A stretch of 64,000 nt of DNA. Source: Calidifontibacillus oryziterrae. Its GTDB lineage: Bacteria > Bacillota > Bacilli > Bacillales > Bacillaceae_J. Location of the stretch: positions 1,399,842 to 1,463,841 of the forward strand of contig NZ_KB223527.1 of the NCBI RefSeq assembly GCF_000331575.1. The letters are read 5' to 3'. The translations under genes and the position numbers were made by a program. Below the pieces are notes generated by a model. It had not been told where the DNA came from and did no database searches. It saw nothing but the letters and a program-made list of their open reading frames with translations. The number at the start of each line of letters is the position of its first letter. Within the stretch, counting starts at the first letter, position 1. Positions 26,685-35,922 of the stretch are shown here, one piece after another.

Positions 26685-26822
26685 GGGTGCCAGGGCAGTA
26701 TCCATAGTGGTGTCCATACAGGTAACCATAGTGGTAGCCATAGTGGTAACCATAGTGGTAACCATAGAGGTTCCTGGCACGGAGCCAGGGTAGGTGCCAC
26801 CTAGGAGCCTGACCCCGGAAAA
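26685..26822 (+). repeat. REP-like element with internal 12-bp repeats, upstream of prfB
   Basis: It starts with GGGTGCCAGGGCAGTATCC. It then carries about six 12-bp units of the type GGTAACCATAGT, then GGTTCCTGGCACGG, GCCAGGGTAGGTGCCACC and GAGCCTGACCCCGG. GGTGCCAGG / CCTGGCAC and GGGTCA / TGACCC are inverted. It shares its ends with the element at 25297-25350 in opposite orientation. Confidence 0.8.
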
Positions 26823-26878
26823 AATTGGTAAAACATTACCGTACCACTGCTTTTCAATTCAAACAAATTTCGAACAAA

Positions 26879-29389
26879 TTATTTACCGCAGCATTGTTTA
26901 TATTTTTTGCCACTGCCACATGGGCATGGGTCGTTTCGACCTAGTTCCATACGCTTCACATAAGGCTTACGTTTTGTTTCTTCTTCACCTTGGTTTGGCT
27001 TAACCGCTTGGCCTTCCGCGACTTTTTGACGCTCAAGGTTGTTACGGATTTGTGCTTTCATGATAAATTTCGTTACTTCCTTATCAATCGAAGCAATCAT
27101 TGCTTCAAACATTGCGAAGCCTTCCATTTGATACTCGCGCAATGGGTCAGTTTGACCGTAGGCTCGCAAATGAATTCCTTGACGGAGCTGATCCATCGCA
27201 TCGATATGGTCCATCCACTTTGAATCTACTGCACGTAACACAATAACCTTTTCAAATTCACGCATTTGCTCAGACGAAAGCTCAGCTTCTTTTTCGTCAT
27301 ATTTTACTTTTACCCGATCTAAAATAACATCGACAACTTCTTCGGGCTCTTTTCCTTTAATATCTGCTTCTGTTAATTCACCTTCATCAAAAAGATTGCC
27401 TTCTGCAAACGTAACAATACCTTTGAAATCCCATTCTTCAGGTAATGCGTCATTTGGCATATGGGCATCCACACTACTCTCAACCGTCCGACGAATCATA
27501 TTTTCAACGACTTCACGAAGATTTTCTGCATCTAACACTTCATAACGTTGCTTATAAATTACATCACGTTGCTGACGTAGAACATCATCGTATTGAAGCA
27601 ATGTTTTCCGCGCATCGTAGTTGTTTCCTTCTACACGTTTTTGTGCAGATTCTACCGCTTTTGATACCAGCTTACTTTCAATTGGCATATCATCATCCAT
27701 GCCAAGGCGCTCCATCATCGCCTTCATATTATCTGAGCCAAAGCGGCGCATTAATTCATCTTCCATTGATAAATAAAACTGAGTAATACCAGGGTCTCCT
27801 TGACGACCAGAACGACCACGGAGCTGATTATCAATACGGCGGCTTTCATGACGCTCTGTACCAACAACCGCCAATCCACCAAGTTCAATTACACCTTCTC
27901 CAAGCTTAATATCGGTACCACGACCAGCCATATTCGTGGCAATTGTAACTGCACCATGCTGGCCAGCATTCTCAATAATTTCAGCCTCTTTTTCATGGTT
28001 TTTCGCATTTAATACATGGTGGCGAATGCCTTTTTTCTTAAGCAATTGTGAGATTAATTCAGACGTATCAACATTAACCGTACCAACTAGCACTGGCTGT
28101 CCCTTTTTATGCCGTGCTTCAATATCAGCAACTACTGCGCGAAACTTCCCTTCCATCGTTTTATAAATTAAATCTGGACGGTCATCACGAGCAATTGGTC
28201 TATTCGTAGGAATCGCAATAACATTCATATTATAAATATTGCGGAATTCCTCTTCCTCTGTTTTCGCTGTACCTGTCATACCGGATAACTTTTCATACAT
28301 CCGGAAATAGTTTTGGAAAGTCGTTGTCGCAAGTGTCATGCTTTCGTTTTGAATTTTCAAGCCTTCCTTCGCTTCGATCGCTTGATGCAAGCCTTCACTA
28401 TAGCGACGCCCCTTCATTAAACGCCCGGTAAATTGGTCAACGATGACAACTTCTTCATCCTGGACAACATAATCCTCATCGCGATGCATACTTACATGCG
28501 CCCTTAGCGCCTGATTAATATGATGAACTAATGTTACATTGGCAATATCAAACAAATTCTCAATGCGAAACGCTTTTTCAGCCTTCTCGATTCCTTCTTC
28601 AGTAAGCTGAACACCTTTAGTTTTTACATCATACGTATAATCCTGTTCTCCTCTAAGAGTTCGAACAAACGTATCAGCTGTTTGATACAATGACGCGGAT
28701 TTTTTTGCAGTACCAGAAATAATTAACGGGGTACGAGCTTCATCAATTAAAATTGAGTCAACCTCGTCAATGATTGCATAATGAAGCGGACGTTGCACCA
28801 TATGCTCTTTATAAAGAACCATGTTATCACGCAAATAGTCAAAGCCAAATTCATTATTAGTACCATATGTTATATCCGCATTATACGCTTCCTGCTTTTC
28901 CTCTTGAGAAAGACTATTCAAATTTAAACCAACCGTTAAACCTAGAAATCTGTGGACTTTCCCCATTTCCTCAGCATCACGGCGAGCTAAATATTCGTTC
29001 ACAGTTACGATGTGAACACCTTTGCCTGTAATAGCATTTAAATAAGCTGGCATTGTCGAAACAAGCGTTTTACCTTCCCCTGTTTTCATTTCGGAAATAT
29101 TCCCTTCATGCAATGAAATTGCACCGATTAACTGTACAGGATATGGGCGCAAGCCTAATACACGGACTGATGCTTCGCGAACAACTGCAAATGCTTCTGG
29201 TAAAATATCATCTAATGATTCACCATTTTGAAAGCGAGCTTTAAATTCGTCCGTTTTGGCACGAAGCTCATCATCGGACAGCTTTTGCATATCCGGCTCA
29301 AGCGTCTCAATGTGATCTGCAACTTTTTGATATTGATTTAAATACCGTTGATTTCCATCCCCAAAAACCTTTTTCAAAATCCCTAGCAT
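26879..29389 (-). CDS. secA: Preprotein translocase ATPase SecA
   Basis: Motor ATPase that drives secreted proteins through SecYEG. It has 836 residues. The sequence shows the N-terminal helix [14 protein letters not shown], Walker A MKTGEGKT near 100-107, the DEVD box in [13 protein letters not shown], the preprotein cross-linking domain, helicase motif VI ([14 protein letters not shown]) and a C-terminal zinc-binding domain ([13 protein letters not shown]) that contacts SecB-like partners or phospholipid. The start is ATG at 29389. prfB follows about 290 bases downstream, as in other bacilli where secA and prfB are linked. Confidence 0.98.
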   Translation of the reverse strand: MLGILKKVFGDGNQRYLNQYQKVADHIETLEPDMQKLSDDELRAKTDEFKARFQNGESLDDILPEAFAVVREASVRVLGLRPYPVQLIGAISLHEGNISEMKTGEGKTLVSTMPAYLNAITGKGVHIVTVNEYLARRDAEEMGKVHRFLGLTVGLNLNSLSQEEKQEAYNADITYGTNNEFGFDYLRDNMVLYKEHMVQRPLHYAIIDEVDSILIDEARTPLIISGTAKKSASLYQTADTFVRTLRGEQDYTYDVKTKGVQLTEEGIEKAEKAFRIENLFDIANVTLVHHINQALRAHVSMHRDEDYVVQDEEVVIVDQFTGRLMKGRRYSEGLHQAIEAKEGLKIQNESMTLATTTFQNYFRMYEKLSGMTGTAKTEEEEFRNIYNMNVIAIPTNRPIARDDRPDLIYKTMEGKFRAVVADIEARHKKGQPVLVGTVNVDTSELISQLLKKKGIRHHVLNAKNHEKEAEIIENAGQHGAVTIATNMAGRGTDIKLGEGVIELGGLAVVGTERHESRRIDNQLRGRSGRQGDPGITQFYLSMEDELMRRFGSDNMKAMMERLGMDDDMPIESKLVSKAVESAQKRVEGNNYDARKTLLQYDDVLRQQRDVIYKQRYEVLDAENLREVVENMIRRTVESSVDAHMPNDALPEEWDFKGIVTFAEGNLFDEGELTEADIKGKEPEEVVDVILDRVKVKYDEKEAELSSEQMREFEKVIVLRAVDSKWMDHIDAMDQLRQGIHLRAYGQTDPLREYQMEGFAMFEAMIASIDKEVTKFIMKAQIRNNLERQKVAEGQAVKPNQGEEETKRKPYVKRMELGRNDPCPCGSGKKYKQCCGK

Positions 29390-29850
29390 TTTTTACGCTC
29401 CTCTATTCATTTCATTATAATTGTTCAATTGTTAGTTATAAGGTAAGGTTTTTACCAAAACTAGCAAAACCCAAATTCCTTTTATGAAAAACTTTAGTAG
29501 TAACCGTAAAGGCATGTCCATATTATACAAAAGCACTAGCAAATAACGAAAAAACATAAGTGTGAGGATGCGCTTTTAACATCCAAACATCGTTATGACT
29601 TCATACCATCATACGCTTAACGCATAAAAAATATTAATAAAGTCCTATCTTTTATAATAACATTTTCTTAAAAAGTATTACAACTAATGGCTTAATTGGT
29701 TTTAAACATCGAATATTGAGGGAAGTTCGGAAGAAGCGATCGGAAAAAGGTTTTGAAAGGTTTGTAAATACGTCCCAGTTGAAAATCCGCCACATGATAT
29801 ACAAAAAACAAGCCAAGAACGAGCGAGATTCGTAGGTTCCTGACTTATTT
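29390..29850. other. Gap upstream of secA
   Basis: About 460 bases between the coiled-coil protein gene and secA. It should contain the secA promoter. I see no gene, no repeat array and no strong hairpin. Confidence 0.5.
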
Positions 29851-30360
29851 TTATGCTTGTGCTTGGGATGCCATTTTCTTTTCTATATTAGCAAGTTGCC
29901 GTTCGTGAAACAAAATTTTGCGATGGGCAAGATCAACGTCTGTTTGCAAAACAGTAATTTGACCAATTAGTGTTGTTACTTTTTCATCCGTCTTTTGTTG
30001 ATTAAGTTTTAGCTCAGTAACATCATGGTTGATTACTCTAACGGAATCTTGAAGTTGACTTATCATTTCTTCATTTTTGTCGAATCTAGTGTTAACTTCA
30101 GCAAACGCTTGTCTTACTTCTTGTTGGAACTCTAACGATTGTTCTTTGAAGTCTGTCATTTCTTGCTTGAAGCCAACCATTTCTTCCTTAAAGCTCGTCA
30201 TTTCTTCTTGGAAACTTAACGATTGTTCTTTGAAGTCTGTCATTTCTTGCTTGAAGCCAACCATTTCTTCCTTGAAGCCAACCATTTCATCTTTAAACTC
30301 GACAAACTCCTCCCGGAAATCTGTTAGGAAATCCATAATTTGTTTTGTCTCTTCACTCAT
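29851..30360 (-). CDS. Heptad-repeat coiled-coil protein, unknown function
   Basis: A 169-residue cytoplasmic protein without signal peptide or membrane helix. From about 14 to 80 it is an unbroken series of 7-residue units (FKDEMVG, FKEEMVG, FKQEMTD, FKEQSLS, FQEEMTS and so on), a near-perfect coiled coil. A 28-residue block (84 bp) is tandemly duplicated. The rest continues as coiled coil. I chose the ATG at 30360 (GGTGGTG upstream), since the ATG five codons earlier lacks a ribosome site. I do not recognise a characterised family. It lies alone between hpf and secA. Confidence 0.75.
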   Translation of the reverse strand: MSEETKQIMDFLTDFREEFVEFKDEMVGFKEEMVGFKQEMTDFKEQSLSFQEEMTSFKEEMVGFKQEMTDFKEQSLEFQQEVRQAFAEVNTRFDKNEEMISQLQDSVRVINHDVTELKLNQQKTDEKVTTLIGQITVLQTDVDLAHRKILFHERQLANIEKKMASQAQA

Positions 30361-30675
30361 CCGATTCACCACCATTCGTATTATATTTTAACCCCAGAAA
30401 GGTAATTTTGTCACACAAAATCTTGCCCGTTAATAGCTTCAAAGACGCATATAAATTATATATGTAAGTACCTTATATCTTTATTGATGTACTACTATTA
30501 TAACATAAACGCCGATAAAAACAAACGTTTGTTCGCCTTTCGTCGGCCTTTGTGTTGTCGAAACGATCAGACTTCACACTTAACATTATCAAACTACTAC
30601 CCACATCAACTAAAAATAGCGAAAGACGCCGTTCAATTACAGAACAGCGCCTTTACCTTCTTAGATTTAAATATG
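30361..30675. other. Gap between hpf and the coiled-coil protein gene
   Basis: About 315 bases. Apart from the hpf terminator it is AT-rich and shows no gene or clear promoter motif. Confidence 0.5.
30612..30656 (-). terminator. Intrinsic terminator of hpf
   Basis: On the minus strand AAAGGCGCTGTTC / GAACGGCGTCTTT with a 7-nt loop is followed by CGCTATTTTTAG. It lies about 20 bases past the hpf stop. Confidence 0.85.
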
Positions 30676-31221
30676 TTACTGAGCTTCAATCAAACCATAT
30701 TTTCCGTCTTTACGAGCGTAAACAACGTTTGTTTGGTTTGTTTCAGCATTTACGAATACGAAGAAATTATGACCTAACATGTTCATTTGTAGAATCGCTT
30801 CCTCAGCATCCATTGGTTTTAAATCAAAGCGTTTTGTACGAACCACTTCGATTTCATCATCTTGACCATTGTCCGCATCTTTGTCATTATCCGTAAACAC
30901 AAAGCTAGGTGCGTTATCCATTTGACGGAATTTACGGTTTACCTTTGTCTTGTGCTTGCGAATTTGGCGCTCAAGCTTGTTAGATACTAAGTCAATTGCT
31001 GCATACATATCAGTATGGCTTTCTTCAGCACGAAGTAGCAGGTTAGGCATTGGAATTGTGACTTCTATTCTTTGCTCATCATTATATACACTCATGTTCA
31101 CACGAACATCAGAAGTTGGAGTAGAATCAAAGTATCTTTCAATATTTCCAATTTTTTTCTCCACATATTCCCTTAATGCTGGAGTAATCGTAATGTTCTC
31201 CCCGCGAATGTTGAAATTCAT
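30676..31221 (-). CDS. hpf: Ribosome hibernation promoting factor, long form
   Basis: A 181-residue protein that dimerises 70S ribosomes into inactive 100S particles in stationary phase. The N-terminal S30AE/RaiA domain (about 1-100) binds the decoding region. A short acidic linker follows (about 108-122), and the C-terminal domain (about 125-181) provides the dimer contact. The start is ATG with AAGGAGGGG upstream. It sits between the flagellar genes and secA as does B. subtilis hpf (yvyD). The promoter described next suggests general-stress and stationary-phase control. Confidence 0.96.
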   Translation of the reverse strand: MNFNIRGENITITPALREYVEKKIGNIERYFDSTPTSDVRVNMSVYNDEQRIEVTIPMPNLLLRAEESHTDMYAAIDLVSNKLERQIRKHKTKVNRKFRQMDNAPSFVFTDNDKDADNGQDDEIEVVRTKRFDLKPMDAEEAILQMNMLGHNFFVFVNAETNQTNVVYARKDGKYGLIEAQ

Positions 31222-31590
31222 AGGAACCCCTCCTTGATAAATAAAAGCTATGTAATATCATTTCTATTTTACCCTATAAAACTCCTGCTGAAACAGTAAA
31301 AATATTTCCGGTTGTGGAGAGAATGTGACATTTTTCGCACAACTAGCACAACTATATTTATAGAATATTCTGCCCCATTTTATACAGATAGATGGTTTTA
31401 TGGTTTTATTTTGGGCTCTTCTATCCTGATATTGCGGTGGATTATCATTGTTGAATTTAAATGCGCAAAAAGATTTTCCATCTCGTCTGTTAACCTCGTG
31501 TGCGATCGTTGAAAGTCATTGATTGCTGACGGAAGTCAAAAACGGTTTCTTCTCTGGATGATCCAAGTGAATATGAAATCCGTATTCTCT
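31222..31590. other. Gap between yjfB-like gene and hpf
   Basis: About 370 bases. It contains the hpf promoter region. No credible gene is visible on either strand. Confidence 0.5.
31269..31294 (-). promoter_or_regulatory. SigB-type (overlapping SigH-like) promoter of hpf
   Basis: On the minus strand GTTTCA, a 14-base spacer and GGGTAA lie about 48 bases before the hpf start. This fits the SigB consensus (GTTTAA, 12-14 bases, GGGTAT). An AGGAGTT within the spacer followed by GAAAT downstream resembles a SigH promoter. Dual SigB/SigH control is known for B. subtilis hpf. Confidence 0.75.
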
Positions 31591-31791
31591 TTACAATTTC
31601 AAATCAATCGTTCCCCCAAGATGCGGCTGAGCGGCACGTTGTATCGCACTAACATTAGCTGATTCAAGCATTTTCGTTAAACCATCTGCAGAAACTTCAG
31701 CTTGATTCATTGCCTTTTTCATAACAGCTAATGAAACTTGTTGTCCTAACTGACTTTGGCTTAGCGACATTGACATTATTGCTATATCCAT
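31591..31791 (-). CDS. YjfB family putative motility protein
   Basis: A 66-residue helical protein (MDIAIMSMSLSQSQLGQQVS...) of the YjfB family, which recurs near flagellar genes and is labelled a putative motility protein. No activity is known. I chose the ATG at 31791 (AAAGGAT upstream), which gives the standard MDIA start, over a start 25 codons earlier. It is downstream of the second flagellin gene and separated from it by a hairpin. I saw no SigD promoter directly upstream. Confidence 0.8.
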   Translation of the reverse strand: MDIAIMSMSLSQSQLGQQVSLAVMKKAMNQAEVSADGLTKMLESANVSAIQRAAQPHLGGTIDLKL

Positions 31792-31854
31792 TCGAACACA
31801 TCCTTTACTAGTTTGTGCGACTACTATTTTATGCTTCAAATTTCGAAATCCTGA

Positions 31855-31883
31855 CCTAGCAAACATTTATAATTTTTGCTAGG
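31855..31883 (-). terminator. Possible terminator after the second flagellin gene
   Basis: CCTAGCAAA / TTTGCTAGG is a perfect 9-bp stem with an 11-nt loop. No good T-run follows on the minus strand, so it may be an attenuator or an RNA-stability hairpin and not a true terminator. Confidence 0.5.
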
Positions 31884-31947
31884 GTTCCTAATTCCTTTAT
31901 AAAAAGTTTCCCCCTGATTCATCTTCGTTACATTAGCATAAGCTTTT

Positions 31948-32802
31948 CTAGTCATCGGGGAGCAATAATTTTAATACCATTTGAGATTGTTGATTTGCTT
32001 GGGCAAGCATCGCTAATGCCACCTGTGATAAAAGCAATCTTTTAGTATATTCCATCATTTCTTTCGCAATGTCTGCATCTCGAATTCGTGATTCGGCAGC
32101 TTGTAGATTCTCAGCTGTATTGTTTAAATTATTAATGGTGTGCTCTAGACGGTTTTGATAAGCACCCAGTCGAGAACGTTCAGATGATACTTTACTAATT
32201 GCTTCATCAATCCGATCTAATGCAGATGTCGCTTTATCATGAGTCGAAACGTCTAAATAAAACTCACTGTTCGGATCATTACTTAACCCTAAAGAAGCTA
32301 AACCAATATTTCCAATCTCAATCGTCATCGTTTGCCCTGCATTTGCCCCTACTTGTAGTGTAAAAGTAGATTTTGCACCACCATCAGCGCCATTTAATAA
32401 TGGTTGAGTATTAAACTCTGTCGAATCACTAATTTGTTGAATTTCTTCCAATAGCAGATTAATTTCAGTTTGGATCGCTTCACGTTCTGCTTCACTATTT
32501 GTGTCATTTCCAGCTTGTACGGTCAATTCTCGAATTCGTTGCAAAATAGCATGTGTTTCATTTAAGGCACCTTCTGCTGTCTGAATAAGCGAAATGCCAT
32601 CCTGGGCATTCCGTGCCGCTTGATTCAAACCTCGAATTTGCGCTCTCATTTTCTCAGAAATCGCCAAACCAGCAGGATCATCAGCAGCACGATTAATCCT
32701 TAAACCCGTAGACAATCTTTCCATCGATTTCTGAAGATAACTTTGCTGCCGTATATAATTATTATACGCGATAAGAGCGGTCGAATAATAATTTATTATC
32801 AT
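31948..32802 (-). CDS. Second, divergent flagellin
   Basis: A 284-residue flagellin-family protein. The conserved N-terminal helices (MERLSTGLRINRAADDPAGL, AQDGISLIQTAEGAL) and C-terminal helices (RLEHTINNLNNTAENLQAAE, SRIRDADIAKEMMEYTK) are intact, so it should polymerise. It differs from Hag at both tips: the start is MIINYYSTALIAYNNYIRQQ where Hag has MIINHNLNAMNAHRN, and the end is LKLLLPDD where Hag has QLLR. The ends govern export and subunit packing, so this may be a minor filament component or may work as a junction or cap-proximal subunit. It lies after fliT with no SigD promoter visible. Confidence 0.88.
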   Translation of the reverse strand: MIINYYSTALIAYNNYIRQQSYLQKSMERLSTGLRINRAADDPAGLAISEKMRAQIRGLNQAARNAQDGISLIQTAEGALNETHAILQRIRELTVQAGNDTNSEAEREAIQTEINLLLEEIQQISDSTEFNTQPLLNGADGGAKSTFTLQVGANAGQTMTIEIGNIGLASLGLSNDPNSEFYLDVSTHDKATSALDRIDEAISKVSSERSRLGAYQNRLEHTINNLNNTAENLQAAESRIRDADIAKEMMEYTKRLLLSQVALAMLAQANQQSQMVLKLLLPDD

Positions 32803-33025
32803 GGAAATGACCTCATTTAAATGAAATTGAAAGCTCTCCGTTTCCCTTCATCCATTTTCTAACGGAGCATATTGTTTGCACTCACTTAATAATCAAATGA
32901 TATGTGAAATAATCCCCACCTTTGAAATGAACCATTTTTGTTAGACATAACAAAAATTAGTGGTGCCGTTCATCTAAAGCAGGGATTATTATCATAATAA
33001 TAAAGGAATTGTAATTATTGATCTA

Positions 33026-33379
33026 TCATCGACGCTTGTCCAAAAAAGTACCGTCTAAATTTGACGAAGACTCGTATGGATTAGAATATTGTATATTTTT
33101 TTTCTTCCTTTGGTTAATTCGTTTTAAATCGTTTTTAATCAACTGTAAGCATTGATTTAATCGTTTGTCTATTTCCTTATTGCTTTGAATAATTTGACTC
33201 ATTTCAGCACGATCAAAAGCAGGATCAGTTTCTTTTAATTTTATAATAAGTTCCTCACGTTCTTCTAAAAATTTATTAATCTCCTCAATGTACGAATCCC
33301 GATTCTCAGTAGGAAAATCCTTATTCAAAAAATCAAGAAACTGTTTATTTAAATTTAATAAGGTTGAATAGCTTGTCAC
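33026..33379 (-). CDS. fliT: FliT-like flagellar export chaperone
   Basis: A 117-residue, highly charged helical protein. By position right after fliS and by size it is FliT, the chaperone for FliD. The GTG at 33379 overlaps the fliS stop (TAGTG), with AAGGTGG upstream inside fliS. Reading from further upstream inside fliS is not supported. Sequence conservation in FliT is low, so the call rests mainly on context. Confidence 0.75.
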   Translation of the reverse strand: MTSYSTLLNLNKQFLDFLNKDFPTENRDSYIEEINKFLEEREELIIKLKETDPAFDRAEMSQIIQSNKEIDKRLNQCLQLIKNDLKRINQRKKKNIQYSNPYESSSNLDGTFLDKRR

Positions 33380-33777
33380 TATACATTGCCACCTTGATAT
33401 TTTTGCTGCCTTACTTGCTGAATCACTTCTTTCCATGTATCCCTGAATTCAGTTGCGTACACTTCAACTTCGTCTAAAATAGAAATATCATTTGTAATAT
33501 TCGCTTCAACTAGTCGTCTATTCATATAATCATACATTTTTAACATATCTTTTGCGACCGGGATATCCATATTTAGAGTAACCATCAGCTCATGAATGAT
33601 ATTTTCCGCTTTAATAATATTTGTGTGTTTTCCTTCAATATTTTGGTTATCAATATCTTGCTTTGCTTGTTTGATAAACTTTAAGCAACCATTGAATAGC
33701 ATCAACGTCAATTCACCTGGCGAGGCAGTTTCTACTGAATTCTGCTTATATGTCTGATATGGATTTCTCATTGCCAT
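33379..33777 (-). CDS. fliS: Flagellin export chaperone FliS
   Basis: A 132-residue four-helix protein that binds the C-terminus of flagellin and keeps it unfolded for export. The family motif SPGELTLMLFNGCLKFI (about 20-36) and the N-terminal NPYQTYKQNSVETA are present. In B. subtilis FliS also takes part in the FliW-CsrA-Hag balance. It is 19 bases downstream of fliD in the same operon and overlaps fliT. Confidence 0.96.
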   Translation of the reverse strand: MAMRNPYQTYKQNSVETASPGELTLMLFNGCLKFIKQAKQDIDNQNIEGKHTNIIKAENIIHELMVTLNMDIPVAKDMLKMYDYMNRRLVEANITNDISILDEVEVYATEFRDTWKEVIQQVRQQKYQGGNV

Positions 33778-33796
33778 CTTATTACACTCCCTCTAT

Positions 33797-35374
33797 TTAC
33801 ATACTTGAGAACTGTTGCATTAACCATCCGCTTTGTTCATTAGCTTTTTGGATTGCTTTCTCCATTGCGGTAAATTGACTCCAATAGCGAGATTCAATTT
33901 GCTGTAGGCGGCGTTCAAAATCATCAATACTATCATTAATGTCGTCGATATTTTTTCCAATCGTATAATTTTCTAACTCACTATATTGATTTCCAGCCTT
34001 CTCTTCAATTCTATTAATTGTGTCATATAAAATATCTCTCATTCTAACTACTAGGCCAGATTCATTAAATTTTTCTTGCCGTTCTGCTGAAGTTAAATCC
34101 TTACTGCTTTTAGATGATAAATCACTGTCTGTTGTTTTTGCAAACAGTTCATACACTGCATTTGGTTCAGTTTCGAGTGCTTTACGTAGTTTTGTTTCAT
34201 CGATTTCTAATTTACCACCGTCGAGGTAATTCTTAGTTGTTGTTATACCAATTTCGCTTAAAATATCAAAGTCCGAATTAATCCCTTTATCACCTGGTTG
34301 AACTTTTGTATAAAGCGCTGTTCGAATACTGGAAAACCCACTTGAAAGGATTGGATCTCTTCTTAAATGTCCACTTTTTGCGCGTTCTTCCCAAAGTTCA
34401 ATTTCTCTATCACTCATTGCTTCTTTTTGCTCATCGGTTAGAGGACGATAATCCCGATATTTTGTTTCATTTAACTTTCCATTTACCTTATCTAGCAAAT
34501 CATTGTACTTATCTACAAATTCTTTGATATTTTCAATTGCTAAATCTACATCAGTCTTAGTTGAGATCGTAACATTGCCAACATCTTTCAATGTATAGGT
34601 TACACCACTAATCGTAAATGTATTAGACTTTTGTTTTGTATACATTCCATTTATTGTTAGCTCTGCGTCTTCGCCATCTTGAAAACCTGTTAAATAATTT
34701 GAAGCGTCTGTTTGGAACCCTAGGTTACTCATAAATGTATTTGTATTAGCATCTTGAACAGCAATTTCGTAGTTACCAGAACCAGATGATTTATTTGTAA
34801 AGACGATTGTTTCCTGCATCGTGTCATCATCACGAAGAAAATTACCTTTCATCGCTGTAATACCTAAGGATGAATTATTAATTTTGTTTAAAACATCGTC
34901 TACAGTATCTGTTTCATTTATTGTAATATTTATTGTTTCAGATTCTACACCATTTGCATTAGTAGTTTTAAAAGCAAATGTTGCCTTTCCATCAACAAAA
35001 TTAATCCCCTCACGCCAATCAGTTTTTACGGCACCTTCTGATGCCCATCGAGAGGAAGTTGCTAGTTTTGTAACTTGAATAGATGAAGTCATATCAGGCG
35101 CATTCGAATTAGCAGTTGCAGAAACAATTGTCGAATTACTACTTTCAACGTTTTTCGGTACAAAAGTATTTTTCTTTAGCATCTTATCAAACAAGTATGT
35201 CCGAAATTGCTCCATTTCTTTATTTAATGTACGATAATCGTCCCGTTGCCATTCCAAAATCTTCTTTTCTTGTTTAAATCTGTCTAATGGTAGCCTCTCT
35301 ACTTGCATTAATTGTTTTACAATACTGTCAGTATCCATTCCACTCGCAAGACCACTAAAACGAATTCCATTCAT
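33797..35374 (-). CDS. fliD: Flagellar filament cap protein FliD
   Basis: A 525-residue protein that caps the growing filament and folds incoming flagellin. The N-terminal domain (MNGIRFSGLASGMDTDSIVKQLM) and the C-terminal coiled-coil region (DSIDDFERRLQQIESRYWSQFTAMEKAI) are well conserved, and the middle is variable as usual. The start ATG has AAGGAAGTG upstream. It lies between flaG and fliS and is probably read from the SigD promoter before flaG. Confidence 0.95.
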   Translation of the reverse strand: MNGIRFSGLASGMDTDSIVKQLMQVERLPLDRFKQEKKILEWQRDDYRTLNKEMEQFRTYLFDKMLKKNTFVPKNVESSNSTIVSATANSNAPDMTSSIQVTKLATSSRWASEGAVKTDWREGINFVDGKATFAFKTTNANGVESETINITINETDTVDDVLNKINNSSLGITAMKGNFLRDDDTMQETIVFTNKSSGSGNYEIAVQDANTNTFMSNLGFQTDASNYLTGFQDGEDAELTINGMYTKQKSNTFTISGVTYTLKDVGNVTISTKTDVDLAIENIKEFVDKYNDLLDKVNGKLNETKYRDYRPLTDEQKEAMSDREIELWEERAKSGHLRRDPILSSGFSSIRTALYTKVQPGDKGINSDFDILSEIGITTTKNYLDGGKLEIDETKLRKALETEPNAVYELFAKTTDSDLSSKSSKDLTSAERQEKFNESGLVVRMRDILYDTINRIEEKAGNQYSELENYTIGKNIDDINDSIDDFERRLQQIESRYWSQFTAMEKAIQKANEQSGWLMQQFSSM

Positions 35375-35401
35375 AAAATTATCACTTCCTTCATGTATTA
35401 C

Positions 35402-35770
35402 TTATATTCTTTTATCTACAACAAATCCTAACAATTCCTTCATAGCTGCATATATATCTAATAATTTTTTCGGTGGTATTTCTCTAATTACTTCTTTAGT
35501 GTTATTGTCAACCACTTGAACGTAATATTCACCTAATTTGTCATGTAAGGAAAACTTCAAAGATGAATAACTCGGTTCCAAAAATTTATTTATACTATCA
35601 ACAGCATTTTGAATTTTTTCTTTAATAAGCTTGTCTGTTTCAAGTTCGTTTTCCTTTTCTTGTCTAAACGGCTTAACAATTTCCTCCTTTACTTCACTTA
35701 TGGGTCTATTTTCATTTTTAGGCACATGAGATGTTGAAACAAATGATGTTGATGCATTTTCAATCCTCAT
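35402..35770 (-). CDS. flaG: FlaG family flagellar protein
   Basis: A 122-residue protein. The first 60 residues are disordered and charged. The C-terminal half is the FlaG domain (SLHDKLGEYYVQVVDNNTKEVIREIPPKKLLD, about 74-105). FlaG proteins influence filament length in several bacteria. The exact role is unclear. It is the first gene of the flaG-fliD-fliS-fliT operon and is preceded by a SigD promoter. Confidence 0.92.
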   Translation of the reverse strand: MRIENASTSFVSTSHVPKNENRPISEVKEEIVKPFRQEKENELETDKLIKEKIQNAVDSINKFLEPSYSSLKFSLHDKLGEYYVQVVDNNTKEVIREIPPKKLLDIYAAMKELLGFVVDKRI

Positions 35771-35806
35771 GAGGATCCACTCCCATTATATATATTATTA
35801 ATCTAT

Positions 35807-35833
35807 ATATCGGTATTTATGGGATAAATTTTA
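35807..35833 (-). promoter_or_regulatory. SigD promoter of the flaG-fliD operon
   Basis: On the minus strand TAAA, a 15-base spacer and ACCGATAT lie about 37 bases before the flaG start. This differs by one base from the SigD consensus (TAAA, 15 bases, GCCGATAT). Confidence 0.85.
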
Positions 35834-35922
35834 AGTAAAATAATTTTATTAAATCTACTCCATACAAAGTGAATAGTAAACATATAAAATAGATCTAAAA
35901 CATTTTCTCCTAAGTAGTTTCT

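Noticed and set aside
25525-28166. Plus-strand open frames opposite prfB and secA
   Set aside because: They are antisense shadows of strongly conserved genes without ribosome sites.
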